Assembly (NCBI GenBank): GCA_025350695.1
Contig: JANXXI010000386.1
Coordinates: 85,437-149,436, forward strand
DNA from: Acidobacteriota bacterium
GTDB taxonomy: Bacteria > Acidobacteriota > Terriglobia > Bryobacterales > Bryobacteraceae
Direction: 5' to 3'
Length of the DNA: 64,000 nt
Shown piece after piece: positions 10,195 to 17,853 of this stretch; the first letter of the stretch is position 1; every line of letters starts with the position of its first letter. The position numbers and the translations under genes are program-made. The notes beneath the pieces are model-generated. The model ran no database searches and was not told where the DNA came from. It saw nothing but the letters and a program-made list of their open reading frames with translations.

Positions 10195-12710
10195 AATTGA
10201 GTAGAAGAGATGACCGTTCGTTTGTCCGTAGACACTGGTTTGTTACTTTGACCTTTTGCACGGGATTATGTCTGCTCGCCTACTTGGGATCGAACACTTG
10301 GCGAGGGCGCAACAAAGCGTACACCATCGGCTACACGGCAGAGCCACCGGTGATGATTCATGCGCGAGGACAGCCTCCTAGCGGTTTTGCCGTCGAGGTG
10401 ATGAACGAGGCCGCCAAGATTGCGGGCATTCCGCTTGAATGGAAGCTGGTTACGGGTGAGGACGCACTGCTTGAAAAGAAAGTCGATTTGTTGCCTTATC
10501 TGCACAACAAGAAAGGTCCGCAATCTTCCATCTACTTCACCGAACCGTGGTGGGCAACCGAATACCGTTTGCTGAGTTTAGGGAACCCGACGGGTTTGGA
10601 AATAGGGTCGGCCGTAGTTGCGTTTATCGACACGCCTTTCAATAGGGGATTGGCTGCCGGGACATTTCCGAAGGCCAAAGTTGTCCCGTACCAGTTGCCG
10701 GTGGCGGCATTGATGGCTCTTTGTTCCGGCGCCGTTAGTTACGCAATGTTGGAGATTTCAGAAGTGAACCGGGCGAACACACCCAGATGCGACAAGGGCG
10801 CATTGGCTGCCTACCCAGTCAACATCATCGAAACAGAAATTTCCATCGCCTCGCAGCCGGCCCGAAGTAGAGTCGCCGATCAGCTGAGAAACGCGATCGA
10901 TCAAATGATCATGGATGGCCGATTGGCGGTGCTCTCTTCCGAGTACTTGCTGGCGCCCTCGGAAGAACCCATTCTTTATCGCAAGTCGATCAACGTTCAG
11001 AAACAAAACAGCTATCTAAAATTGAGCTTCGTGGTTGCGTGCGTAGCCACCTTCCTCACTTTTTTGTCGTTATGGGCAATGCGAAGAGCGAAGAATGCGG
11101 CGAGCGATCTGAATTCGAAGTTGGCGGCCGCACTTGAAAAGGCGGACAATCTGCAGCAGCAGGCCCAAGCAGCGAACGAAGCTAAGGGGCAATTCCTGGC
11201 GAATATGAGTCACGAAATCCGGACGCCGATGAACGGCATTATCGGGATGTCTGAATTACTAATCAGGACGCCGCTGTCACCAGAGCAGGCCGACTACGCG
11301 GAGACAGTACGCAATTCGGCCAACTCGCTGCTTGTGATCATCAACAGCATTTTGGACTTCTCGAAAATCGAAGCTGGAAAGTTGGAACTGGATAACCACA
11401 CTTTCGACGTGGAACTGCTGTGTGCGGAAATCGCGCAGCTGTTTTGCGCGGAAGCATTCGCCAAACGTTTGGACTTCAACTATGAATTTCACCCAGCCTT
11501 GCCGAGGATGGTGAACGGAGATTCGACCAGACTACGTCAAGTACTTTCAAATTTGTTGAACAATGCGGTGAAGTTCACGGAGAAAGGGTTAGTTACGTTC
11601 CGGATCGATCCGCCGCGACGATCCGAACCCCCGGTAAGCGATGAGACGAGTAACTTTCTGTTTTCCGTGATGGATACGGGAATCGGAATACCGGCAGCCA
11701 AACAAGACAGTATTTTCGACAACTTTAGCCAGGCGGATACGTCAACTACTCGACGCTATGGCGGTACCGGGCTGGGCCTAGCGATTTCGAGACGACTGGT
11801 GGAGCTAATGGGCGGCAAGTTTTGCCTTAAGAGCAATCCTGGTGAGGGAGCCCATTTTAGTTTTGCACTGATTCTTCCGAAAGCCGAGGACGCCAGCGGC
11901 GAGTTCCAGATAATTAATGCATTGAACAGGAATATTTTAGTTGTCAGTGAAAGCCGCGAGCGACGGGAATGGTTCGAGCATCTCTTTTCGTATTGGAATG
12001 CTCCTTGCCGGACGGCCTCGACCCTGGAAGCCGCAAAGGTTCTGCGCGAATCGCGGTCGGGTATGCCGTTTGACACGATGCTGGTTGACACTTTGAGCGT
12101 GCCGATGCCTTTCGAGCGATTCCTCGACATTCTAGCGAAGCCACTGCCGAGGAATATTATCCGGATGGCCAGGCTAGGAGGCTCGGACACATACGATGCC
12201 CCATTCGTTAGAGAACTGCAGTATCCATTCCGATTCGCGCACCTGAGAACCTTGATTACGGAGGGAACGCCACCACAAACGACCGCAGTCGTGGTGAACG
12301 ATGTAGCAGATTTCCTTGGCGCAACCGTCCTGGTGGCCGAAGACAACGTGGTGAATCAGAAAGTGATTCAGGGTCTGCTAGTAAGGCTAGGTTGTGAAGT
12401 TCATATTGTCGGTGACGGAGCACAGGCTGTTGCCTTCTGCAAAGAAGTGAGTTTTGACTTGGTGTTTATGGACTGTCAAATGCCTACCATGGACGGATAC
12501 GAAGCGACTGCCGTGATCCGCGGGATGGGAGGAAAGCGATTACCAGTAATCGCAATCACAGCCAACGCGATGCCCGGCGAGCGGGAAAAATGTCTTTTGG
12601 CGGGTATGGATGATTGCCTTTTAAAGCCTATCGGCGAAAAGCAACTTCGGGCGGTGCTGCAATCGTGGTTACCGCGAGCCTCCCGAACCCACACACAGCA
12701 AAACACTTAG
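10185..12710 (+). CDS. Hybrid sensor histidine kinase with periplasmic solute-binding sensor domain
   Basis: The 841-residue protein has a membrane segment at about 18-37, a periplasmic solute-binding-protein-like domain (SBP_bac_3 type, about 45-265) and a second membrane segment at 278-299. A short coiled coil leads to the HisKA domain with phospho-acceptor H343 in MSHEIRTPMNG. The ATPase domain has NLLNNAVKFTEKG, DTGIGIP and GGTGLGLAI. A receiver-like stretch at about 575-680 seems to lack the usual acceptor geometry, and a complete receiver follows at about 715-835 with D763 in FMDCQMPTMDG. The sensor may bind an amino acid or other small solute. No separate response regulator or output domain is adjacent. 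An ATG at 10191 overlaps the previous stop as ATGA and is an equally likely start. Confidence 0.9.
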   Translation: MEMKLSRRDDRSFVRRHWFVTLTFCTGLCLLAYLGSNTWRGRNKAYTIGYTAEPPVMIHARGQPPSGFAVEVMNEAAKIAGIPLEWKLVTGEDALLEKKVDLLPYLHNKKGPQSSIYFTEPWWATEYRLLSLGNPTGLEIGSAVVAFIDTPFNRGLAAGTFPKAKVVPYQLPVAALMALCSGAVSYAMLEISEVNRANTPRCDKGALAAYPVNIIETEISIASQPARSRVADQLRNAIDQMIMDGRLAVLSSEYLLAPSEEPILYRKSINVQKQNSYLKLSFVVACVATFLTFLSLWAMRRAKNAASDLNSKLAAALEKADNLQQQAQAANEAKGQFLANMSHEIRTPMNGIIGMSELLIRTPLSPEQADYAETVRNSANSLLVIINSILDFSKIEAGKLELDNHTFDVELLCAEIAQLFCAEAFAKRLDFNYEFHPALPRMVNGDSTRLRQVLSNLLNNAVKFTEKGLVTFRIDPPRRSEPPVSDETSNFLFSVMDTGIGIPAAKQDSIFDNFSQADTSTTRRYGGTGLGLAISRRLVELMGGKFCLKSNPGEGAHFSFALILPKAEDASGEFQIINALNRNILVVSESRERREWFEHLFSYWNAPCRTASTLEAAKVLRESRSGMPFDTMLVDTLSVPMPFERFLDILAKPLPRNIIRMARLGGSDTYDAPFVRELQYPFRFAHLRTLITEGTPPQTTAVVVNDVADFLGATVLVAEDNVVNQKVIQGLLVRLGCEVHIVGDGAQAVAFCKEVSFDLVFMDCQMPTMDGYEATAVIRGMGGKRLPVIAITANAMPGEREKCLLAGMDDCLLKPIGEKQLRAVLQSWLPRASRTHTQQNT

Positions 12711-12726
12711 CCGGAATGTTTGGGGA

Positions 12727-12750
12727 ACACACTTGTCTGGTGAAGTGTGT
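12727..12750. terminator. Hairpin after histidine kinase gene, weak terminator candidate
   Basis: ACACACTT pairs perfectly with AAGTGTGT around an 8-base loop, 17 bases after the kinase stop. It is followed by A residues rather than T on the plus strand, so factor-independent termination is doubtful. Confidence 0.3.
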
Positions 12751-13203
12751 AAAAAGGACACTAGTCACAGCGGGTTCAGGAACCATTTGAAAAAAACTTT
12801 CCTCTGGGGTTGTAGTCACCTAATGTTTTTATCAAGAGCCGACGATATGTATACACGTTGTTGAAAATAATTGATTTACGTAACGACGTACGGCGAAATA
12901 AACTTGCGACTAAGTTGGATGAAGTGGTGTTCGATAGGGACAAGGGAATAAAATGGCCCCAAAATTGCTTGACAGCTATGATATGCTATTTCCGACAGCA
13001 CAATCTCTTGTCAGAGCTTCAATCCTGAGCGCGTTGCCGGTCAGGATGCAGGCGGACGAGCACGAATCTTTAGTCGCCATTGCTAAGATTTTTGAAACTT
13101 TTCGTATGAATCGGCGTCTTTTCTATTGCATCCAATTGAAGGAAACAAGGATAGGAAAGATTGAAGGGGTTGGTCAGATGTAAGGCAATCCAGCCGATGC
13201 GGG

Positions 13204-13234
13204 GATTCGTAGTGTAAAGTGATTCGTACTGTAA
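13204..13234 (+). promoter_or_regulatory. Direct repeat upstream of DksA-like gene
   Basis: GATTCGTAGTGTAA and GATTCGTACTGTAA lie at 13204 and 13221, identical at 13 of 14 positions with a 17-bp period. They sit about 60-90 bases before the start codon, where a tandem activator or repressor site could act. The binding protein is unknown. Confidence 0.35.
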
Positions 13235-13290
13235 TTTGAAGAACAAAAAAGGACCGCCGCAGTAATTTAGACCAAGGAGGGACAGTAGAA

Positions 13291-13674
13291 ATGACCAAAA
13301 CTGAATTAAATAAATTCCGGGAGATGCTAGAAGCCAAACAAGCTGAGCTATCTGGTTTGTTGCGTCACAAGGAAGACATCGCCATCGAGAAAAGTCCCGA
13401 TGCGCTTGACGAAGTGCAACGCGCCGCTGAGCGTGAGTTGGCAATTCGCACACTCGACAGGGAATCCAACTTGTTGCGTAACGTGCGCTCCGCACTACGC
13501 CGCATTAGTGATGGCGGTTTCGGAACCTGTTTGCATTGCGAAGAGGAAATTAGTCCGAAACGTCTAGTGGCTGTGCCGTGGAGCCCGTATTGCATCCAGT
13601 GCCAGGAACAAGCTGATCAGCATCAGGACGAGAGTAGTGACGCGTTTGACGATGTGCTTGTCAACGCTGCTTAA
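13291..13674 (+). CDS. DksA/TraR-family C4 zinc-finger protein
   Basis: The 127-residue protein has an N-terminal helical hairpin (about 1-70) and a C4 zinc finger with C80, C83, C101 and C104 (CLHCEEEISPKRL, then YCIQC), the DksA/TraR signature. DksA proteins enter the secondary channel of RNA polymerase and modulate initiation with ppGpp; others of this size are less well defined. The helical hairpin tip contains DALDE, which resembles the acidic DxxDx tip of DksA. A strong AAGGAGG lies 10 bases before the ATG and a good terminator follows, so the gene is probably monocistronic. Confidence 0.88.
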   Translation: MTKTELNKFREMLEAKQAELSGLLRHKEDIAIEKSPDALDEVQRAAERELAIRTLDRESNLLRNVRSALRRISDGGFGTCLHCEEEISPKRLVAVPWSPYCIQCQEQADQHQDESSDAFDDVLVNAA

Positions 13675-13706
13675 TTCAAGCTTGTAGGTTAGTCCCTCTA
13701 ACATTG

Positions 13707-13739
13707 AAGAGGCGCAGCGTTTGAGCTGCGCCTCTTTTT
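13707..13739 (+). terminator. Rho-independent terminator of the DksA-like gene
   Basis: AAGAGGCGCAGC pairs with GCTGCGCCTCTT over 12 bp with a GTTTGA loop, and the stem runs into a TTTTT tract. It lies about 30 bases after the stop codon. The convergent pgeF ends at 13745, so the hairpin also follows that gene on the other strand, though without a T-tract there. Confidence 0.92.
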
Positions 13740-13744
13740 GCATT

Positions 13745-14398
13745 CTATGTACTTATTTGCACTGCGGAAACCATTCGGCCTTCCGTTCGATTCCGACGGA
13801 AACTGTGGAAGCCGGGGGAGGAGACGGTGCAAAGCGGGGAAACGTCGACATTTGCCTGAGACAAACCGCTGCTTAGAAGTTGGTGTAGGTTCGCGGCCTT
13901 AAGATTGACGTGAGCTTTGCCTGTTTTGCGGTCGGTAAATGGCTCGAAGTGAGTGGCCACCTCTTCCCCTACCTCAAAGCAACAATGATCGATGCCCGGC
14001 CCGATCGCGGCGAGTAACGTAGTCGGCTTTGACCCAAATCGCTCAACCATACTTGCCACGGCTGCTCTTGAAATTTGAGCAGCGGTTCCTCGCCAACCAG
14101 CGTGGACGGCTGCAATGGCGCGATTATCAGGGTCGATGAGGAGTATGGGAAGGCAGTCAGCCGTGCGGATCGAGATCCAGAGCCCAAGCGTCCGGGTAAT
14201 TAGGCCATCGCCGTCATCCTGCTTTTCTCCTGATTGTTCAATAAAGAGAACATGATCCGAGTGGGTTTGATGGAGCGACGCATGAGCATCGTTTTGAACT
14301 GGTGAGCCCGTAGCGGTTCCAAACCCGTGGGACGCCCAGGGCACGGAACTGAGAACAGTTGAATAATAAACCTGGTTCTGACCCAGAACGAAAGCCAT
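13745..14398 (-). CDS. pgeF: Peptidoglycan editing factor PgeF (laccase-domain / YfiH family)
   Basis: The 217-residue protein carries the family metal-site motifs: H46 in HQTHSD, C82 in RTADCLP and H99 in AVHAGWRGT. Family members (formerly called polyphenol oxidases, YfiH or YlmD) remove wrongly incorporated L-Ser from peptidoglycan precursors or act on purine nucleosides. Length is slightly under the usual ~240, with a short N-terminus. The start lies two bases after the nuoB stop, so the genes are almost certainly co-transcribed, although their functions are not related in any obvious way. Confidence 0.9.
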   Translation of the reverse strand: MAFVLGQNQVYYSTVLSSVPWASHGFGTATGSPVQNDAHASLHQTHSDHVLFIEQSGEKQDDGDGLITRTLGLWISIRTADCLPILLIDPDNRAIAAVHAGWRGTAAQISRAAVASMVERFGSKPTTLLAAIGPGIDHCCFEVGEEVATHFEPFTDRKTGKAHVNLKAANLHQLLSSGLSQANVDVSPLCTVSSPGFHSFRRNRTEGRMVSAVQIST

Positions 14399-14400
14399 GG

Positions 14401-14964
14401 CTAAACCGGCTTTTGAATCTGACCAACCATCACTTGGCGTTTGAAATTTTCAAGCATGGCTTCGTCCAGCCTTACTTCGGTGGGACGCCGGACAAGATTC
14501 GGAGTATTTTCAATTTTGTCTTGCAGCTTCAGTAGCGCATAGAATAAATTCTCTGGCCGTGGCGGGCAACCGGTAACGTAAACGTCGACGGGGACGACGC
14601 GGTCCACGCCTTGAAGCACGCTATAGGTGTTGAACGGGCCCCCGACGCTGGAACAGGCTCCCATTGAAATGCACCATTTCGGTTCCGGCATTTGGTCCCA
14701 TATACGTTTCAAAACAGGAGCCATTTTGAGAGTGACAGTGCCGGCGACGATCATCAGGTCGGATTGCCTGGGACTGGGGCGGAAAACTTCCGCGCCAAAT
14801 CGCGCAATGTCGAAACGCGAGGTGGAGGAGGCTATCATCTCGATGGCGCAACAGGCCAAGCCGAAAGTCAGCGGCCAAATTGAGGATTGCCGAGCCCAAT
14901 TGAAGACATAATCCACTGAAGTGGTTACAAAGTTCTGTTCAAACTTATTTTCGAGGTAGCTCAC
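14401..14964 (-). CDS. nuoB: NADH-quinone oxidoreductase subunit B (NuoB)
   Basis: The 187-residue protein has all four cysteines that bind cluster N2: the tandem C38-C39 in [10 protein letters not shown]104 in SMGACSS and C133 in [17 protein letters not shown] and [11 protein letters not shown] are standard NuoB segments. It is the peripheral-arm subunit of respiratory complex I next to the quinone site. The start is a GTG preceded by GGAGG. No other nuo gene is in the window; it is paired with pgeF instead, so the remaining complex I genes must lie elsewhere, or this is a second copy. Confidence 0.95.
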   Translation of the reverse strand: MSYLENKFEQNFVTTSVDYVFNWARQSSIWPLTFGLACCAIEMIASSTSRFDIARFGAEVFRPSPRQSDLMIVAGTVTLKMAPVLKRIWDQMPEPKWCISMGACSSVGGPFNTYSVLQGVDRVVPVDVYVTGCPPRPENLFYALLKLQDKIENTPNLVRRPTEVRLDEAMLENFKRQVMVGQIQKPV

Positions 14965-15036
14965 CTACCCTCCAACCTCTAGGATAACCCAATATGTAAG
15001 CCCGCCCGCCAAACGGATTGGCGAGCTGGAATGAGT

Positions 15037-15981
15037 CTAAGCGGAGATGGACTTTTTGTACCAATCGAGGGTTAGCTTTAGGGCCTTGTCGATAGGGAAC
15101 TTCGGATCGTGTCCTAGTTCCTTAATTGCCAGAGCCGTATCGGCCTGGGAATCTCGCACATCTCCTTCGCGGGGAGGGCCAAAGGTTGGCGGAATATCGA
15201 CGCCCTCGATTGCTTGCAGTTGCGACCAGATGAAGTTCAAAGTGTAGCGATTGCCGTTGCCGGCGTTGTAGACATTGCCTTCGACGCCTTTAGCTTTCGC
15301 GGCCTTGATGACCAGGGAAGCCACATCATCGACGTAGGTGAAGTCGCGAGATTGCTCGCCATCTCCAAATATGACCGGAGCCTTGCGCTCAATGAGGCAC
15401 TTCATGAACAGGCTGAGAACGCCGGAATAAGCGCTGGATGGATCCTGCCGAGGTCCGAAGACGTTAAAGAAGCGCAAGGCAACGAATTCCAAACCAAAGC
15501 AGGAGTGAAAAACGCTGCCATAGTATTCGCCAGCCAATTTCTGAAGCGCATAGGGCGATTTGGGCTTAGGCAGCATGGTTTCCACTTTGGGAAGCACCAG
15601 TGTGTCGCCATAGGCGGAACTGGATGCGGCGTAAACCACACGTCGAACTTTGGCGTCAGATGCGGCACTAAGGACGGTAAATGTCCCGTTAATGTTCACG
15701 TCGTGCGAGGGAAGCGGATCCTGGATGGATCGTGGAACCGAGGGGATAGCCGCGAGATGGAAAACGACATCGGTGCCCTCGAAGATTTTGCGCATGGCGG
15801 CATGATCGCGGATATCGGCGTTGTGGAATTCAATGCGATCGCGAACCTCCGTCAGGTTTTCTTCCTTACCACTCAATAGATTGTCGACCACGGCCACGTG
15901 CTTCACTCCGTCGGCCAATAGGGCCCGAACCAGGCCAGACCCTATAAAACCGGCTCCTCCGGTAACAACAACTCGATTCAT
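15037..15981 (-). CDS. NAD-dependent sugar-nucleotide epimerase/dehydratase
   Basis: The 314-residue protein is an extended short-chain dehydrogenase with GGAGFIG (8-14) for NAD binding, the serine region AASSSAYGD, and catalytic Y144/K148 in SPYALQK. RFFNVFGPRQDPSSAYSGV matches the UDP-GlcNAc/UDP-glucose 4-epimerase (WbpP/GalE-like) branch. The likely substrate is a UDP-hexose or UDP-N-acetylhexosamine for a surface glycan. Its start directly follows the stop of the upstream TIM-barrel gene (adjacent bases), giving an operon with the isomerase, MDR dehydrogenase and glycosyltransferase genes. Confidence 0.87.
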   Translation of the reverse strand: MNRVVVTGGAGFIGSGLVRALLADGVKHVAVVDNLLSGKEENLTEVRDRIEFHNADIRDHAAMRKIFEGTDVVFHLAAIPSVPRSIQDPLPSHDVNINGTFTVLSAASDAKVRRVVYAASSSAYGDTLVLPKVETMLPKPKSPYALQKLAGEYYGSVFHSCFGLEFVALRFFNVFGPRQDPSSAYSGVLSLFMKCLIERKAPVIFGDGEQSRDFTYVDDVASLVIKAAKAKGVEGNVYNAGNGNRYTLNFIWSQLQAIEGVDIPPTFGPPREGDVRDSQADTALAIKELGHDPKFPIDKALKLTLDWYKKSISA

Positions 15982-16824
15982 TTAAGTCCTCACAAGTTCA
16001 TTGATTTGCGCTTCCAAATGGCGAAGCGATCCGGTGGCGATAGTTTCCGCCCCGGGCTTGAAGTCGAATGCCTCAAGCGATACCCAGCCTTTGTAGTTCA
16101 GGCACCGAAGCGTCTCGAGCAAAGATTTAAAATCATAGGTTCCAGTACCACAATACCCGCCGTCCAATTCATTAACGTGAACGTGGCGGATTTTTGTGAA
16201 GTGCCGTTCCACTAGAACCGAATGAGGCTCTGTTTCGTTGACGGCATTGTGCACATCGAACATGGTTTGGATGGCGGGGCTGCCGATTTCGTCAACATAA
16301 CGGGCCGCCTCATCGAGCGAGGTGACAATGTCGGACTGTTCGACTGGCAGCGCTTCTATCAGCGCCGTAACGCCGCGCTCTTCTGCTTGCTTGGCGATGC
16401 TGGCCAAGCCGTCCACAAAACGACGGGTAGCCTCGGCGGGCGTTGAACCACCGGTGGAACTACGTTGAGATGGAGAACCAAAAACAAGGACGCCGTTGGC
16501 GCCTAGGTCGGCGCAAAGATCGATTAGATTCCGAATGTGCTGCCAGCTGCGAGCGCGAAGAGCGTCGTCGGGAGTGGTGACATGTAACCCCTTCGGGGAA
16601 ACCATTAACCAATGGAGTCCAACGAATTCTAAATCCTCGGAAGCCATGATGTCGCGCAGTTCTTTCCGGCGGGCTTGGGAGACGGTTGCAGGATCTTCGG
16701 CTAGGGTGAAAGGGGCAATTTCTATCCCCGTATACCCGGCCATCCGAATGGAACGGGCGGCTTCGGCGAAATCCCATCCCTCGAAGGCTTCATTGCAAAT
16801 TGCTTGTCGGTAAGTGTAAGCCAT
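15982..16824 (-). CDS. Sugar phosphate isomerase/epimerase (xylose-isomerase-like TIM barrel)
   Basis: The 280-residue protein belongs to the AP-endonuclease-2/xylose-isomerase-like TIM-barrel family. Metal-ligand segments visible are GVTALIEALPVEQ, MFDVHNAV, KIRHVHVNEL and the final GWVSLEAFDF. The family includes hexulose isomerases, inosose dehydratases and tagatose/psicose 3-epimerases; the substrate is not readable. It lacks a signal peptide, unlike the 53 kb paralogue. It lies eight bases after the MDR dehydrogenase gene and abuts the epimerase gene. Confidence 0.85.
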   Translation of the reverse strand: MAYTYRQAICNEAFEGWDFAEAARSIRMAGYTGIEIAPFTLAEDPATVSQARRKELRDIMASEDLEFVGLHWLMVSPKGLHVTTPDDALRARSWQHIRNLIDLCADLGANGVLVFGSPSQRSSTGGSTPAEATRRFVDGLASIAKQAEERGVTALIEALPVEQSDIVTSLDEAARYVDEIGSPAIQTMFDVHNAVNETEPHSVLVERHFTKIRHVHVNELDGGYCGTGTYDFKSLLETLRCLNYKGWVSLEAFDFKPGAETIATGSLRHLEAQINELVRT

Positions 16825-16832
16825 TGTTATTC

Positions 16833-17849
16833 TTAGTCTAACCTGTGCACAAGCTTAATGCTCTCTCCCGAACCGGAAATGATCGTTTCTTTGGCTTCGG
16901 CGAAGCTTCGGCGTTCAATTAGACGATTCAGCAAGTTTCTATCTAAAGCAGACAAGTCCTTGACAGCTAATGCGAAGTGATGTGGTGCGGCATTCACGCT
17001 TCCGGCCACCACCTGGTTGCCAACGATCATCCTCAGAAACGGGATCTCTCCTGATCCATCAGGCGCACCCAGCACTACCAGAACACCCAAAGGCGCCAGA
17101 CACGAAATCGCCGAACAGGCTGCGGCATTCGAGCCTACCGCTTCAATAATTACATCGGCTGAAAGATCGCTGAAGTTTACCTGATAGCTACAACCTAATT
17201 CCTGAATCAGTTGGGCGCGTGGGCTATCGGCTGCCTCACGCGAAACGATAGTTACGTCATGTCCCTTCAAACGGGCGAGCATTGCCGTTAGTAGGCCAAT
17301 TGTACCAGCCCCGATCACGGCGACGCGACGCACTTCGCCGCTGACATGTAGCCTTAGTGCCAGTTCGTAAGCCTTTTCCACTACGCTCATGGGCTCGACA
17401 AGAACGGCCACATCAGCAAGTTCAGAAGGAATGGCTTGAAGGTTTGCGGCTTCATCAACCGCGAGGGGGCGGAAAAAGCCATCGAGACCTGTAATGCCGC
17501 GTTCCTGATAGTTGTTGGTAAGGCACAGATCGGAACGTCCGGCGGAGCAACTGGAACACGATGGCCGGCAACTATGCCTGACCCTTGGAACCACCAGATC
17601 GCCTGCCTTACAGGTATTTACCAATGGCCCAACTGACTTGACGCGGGCCAGCGCTTCGTGGCCAAGAATGAGATGATTCTGTCCGGCTGGCGGCTGGCCA
17701 AATCGGAATTTGGCTAGATCGCGATCAGTGCCGCAGACACCAACTTCGATTATCTCCAGAAGCACCTCACCGGGAACCGGTTCGGTGGGTTCCGGCACAT
17801 CCAAATAGTCGAGGCGACGGTATTGGAAATCTAATACTAGGGCGAGCAT
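16833..17849 (-). CDS. Zinc-dependent MDR dehydrogenase, glucose 1-dehydrogenase-like
   Basis: The protein of about 338 residues is a medium-chain dehydrogenase. VCGTDRDL and LGHEALARV give the catalytic zinc site, and the cysteine cluster CRPSCSSCSAGRSDLC gives the structural zinc lobe. VAVIGAGTIGLLTA is the NAD(P)-binding motif. VEPMSVVEKA after the catalytic domain is characteristic of the archaeal-type glucose/galactose 1-dehydrogenase group. I place the start at the ATG at 17849, four bases after the upstream stop; an in-frame start at 17876 would overlap that gene and adds nine residues that do not look conserved. The substrate is probably a free or modified sugar used by the neighbouring genes. 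Confidence 0.82.
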   Translation of the reverse strand: MLALVLDFQYRRLDYLDVPEPTEPVPGEVLLEIIEVGVCGTDRDLAKFRFGQPPAGQNHLILGHEALARVKSVGPLVNTCKAGDLVVPRVRHSCRPSCSSCSAGRSDLCLTNNYQERGITGLDGFFRPLAVDEAANLQAIPSELADVAVLVEPMSVVEKAYELALRLHVSGEVRRVAVIGAGTIGLLTAMLARLKGHDVTIVSREAADSPRAQLIQELGCSYQVNFSDLSADVIIEAVGSNAAACSAISCLAPLGVLVVLGAPDGSGEIPFLRMIVGNQVVAGSVNAAPHHFALAVKDLSALDRNLLNRLIERRSFAEAKETIISGSGESIKLVHRLD

Positions 17850-17853
17850 TTCG

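Larger units (their letters stand above)
12711..13290. other. Intergenic region (580 bp)
   Basis: No gene is supported. A 76-codon frame at 12953-13183 has no ribosome site, no family features and an atypical composition. The region contains a perfect 8-bp hairpin just after the kinase stop, AT-rich sequence, and a pair of near-identical 14-base direct repeats shortly before the zinc-finger gene. Confidence 0.6.

Noticed and set aside
12953..13183. 76-codon open frame before the DksA-like gene
   Set aside because: It has no ribosome site, no recognisable domain and mixed composition, and sits in AT-rich intergenic sequence.
15214..15879. 221-codon plus-strand open frame
   Set aside because: It lies entirely opposite the sugar-nucleotide epimerase, whose motifs are clear; it is a shadow of that coding strand.
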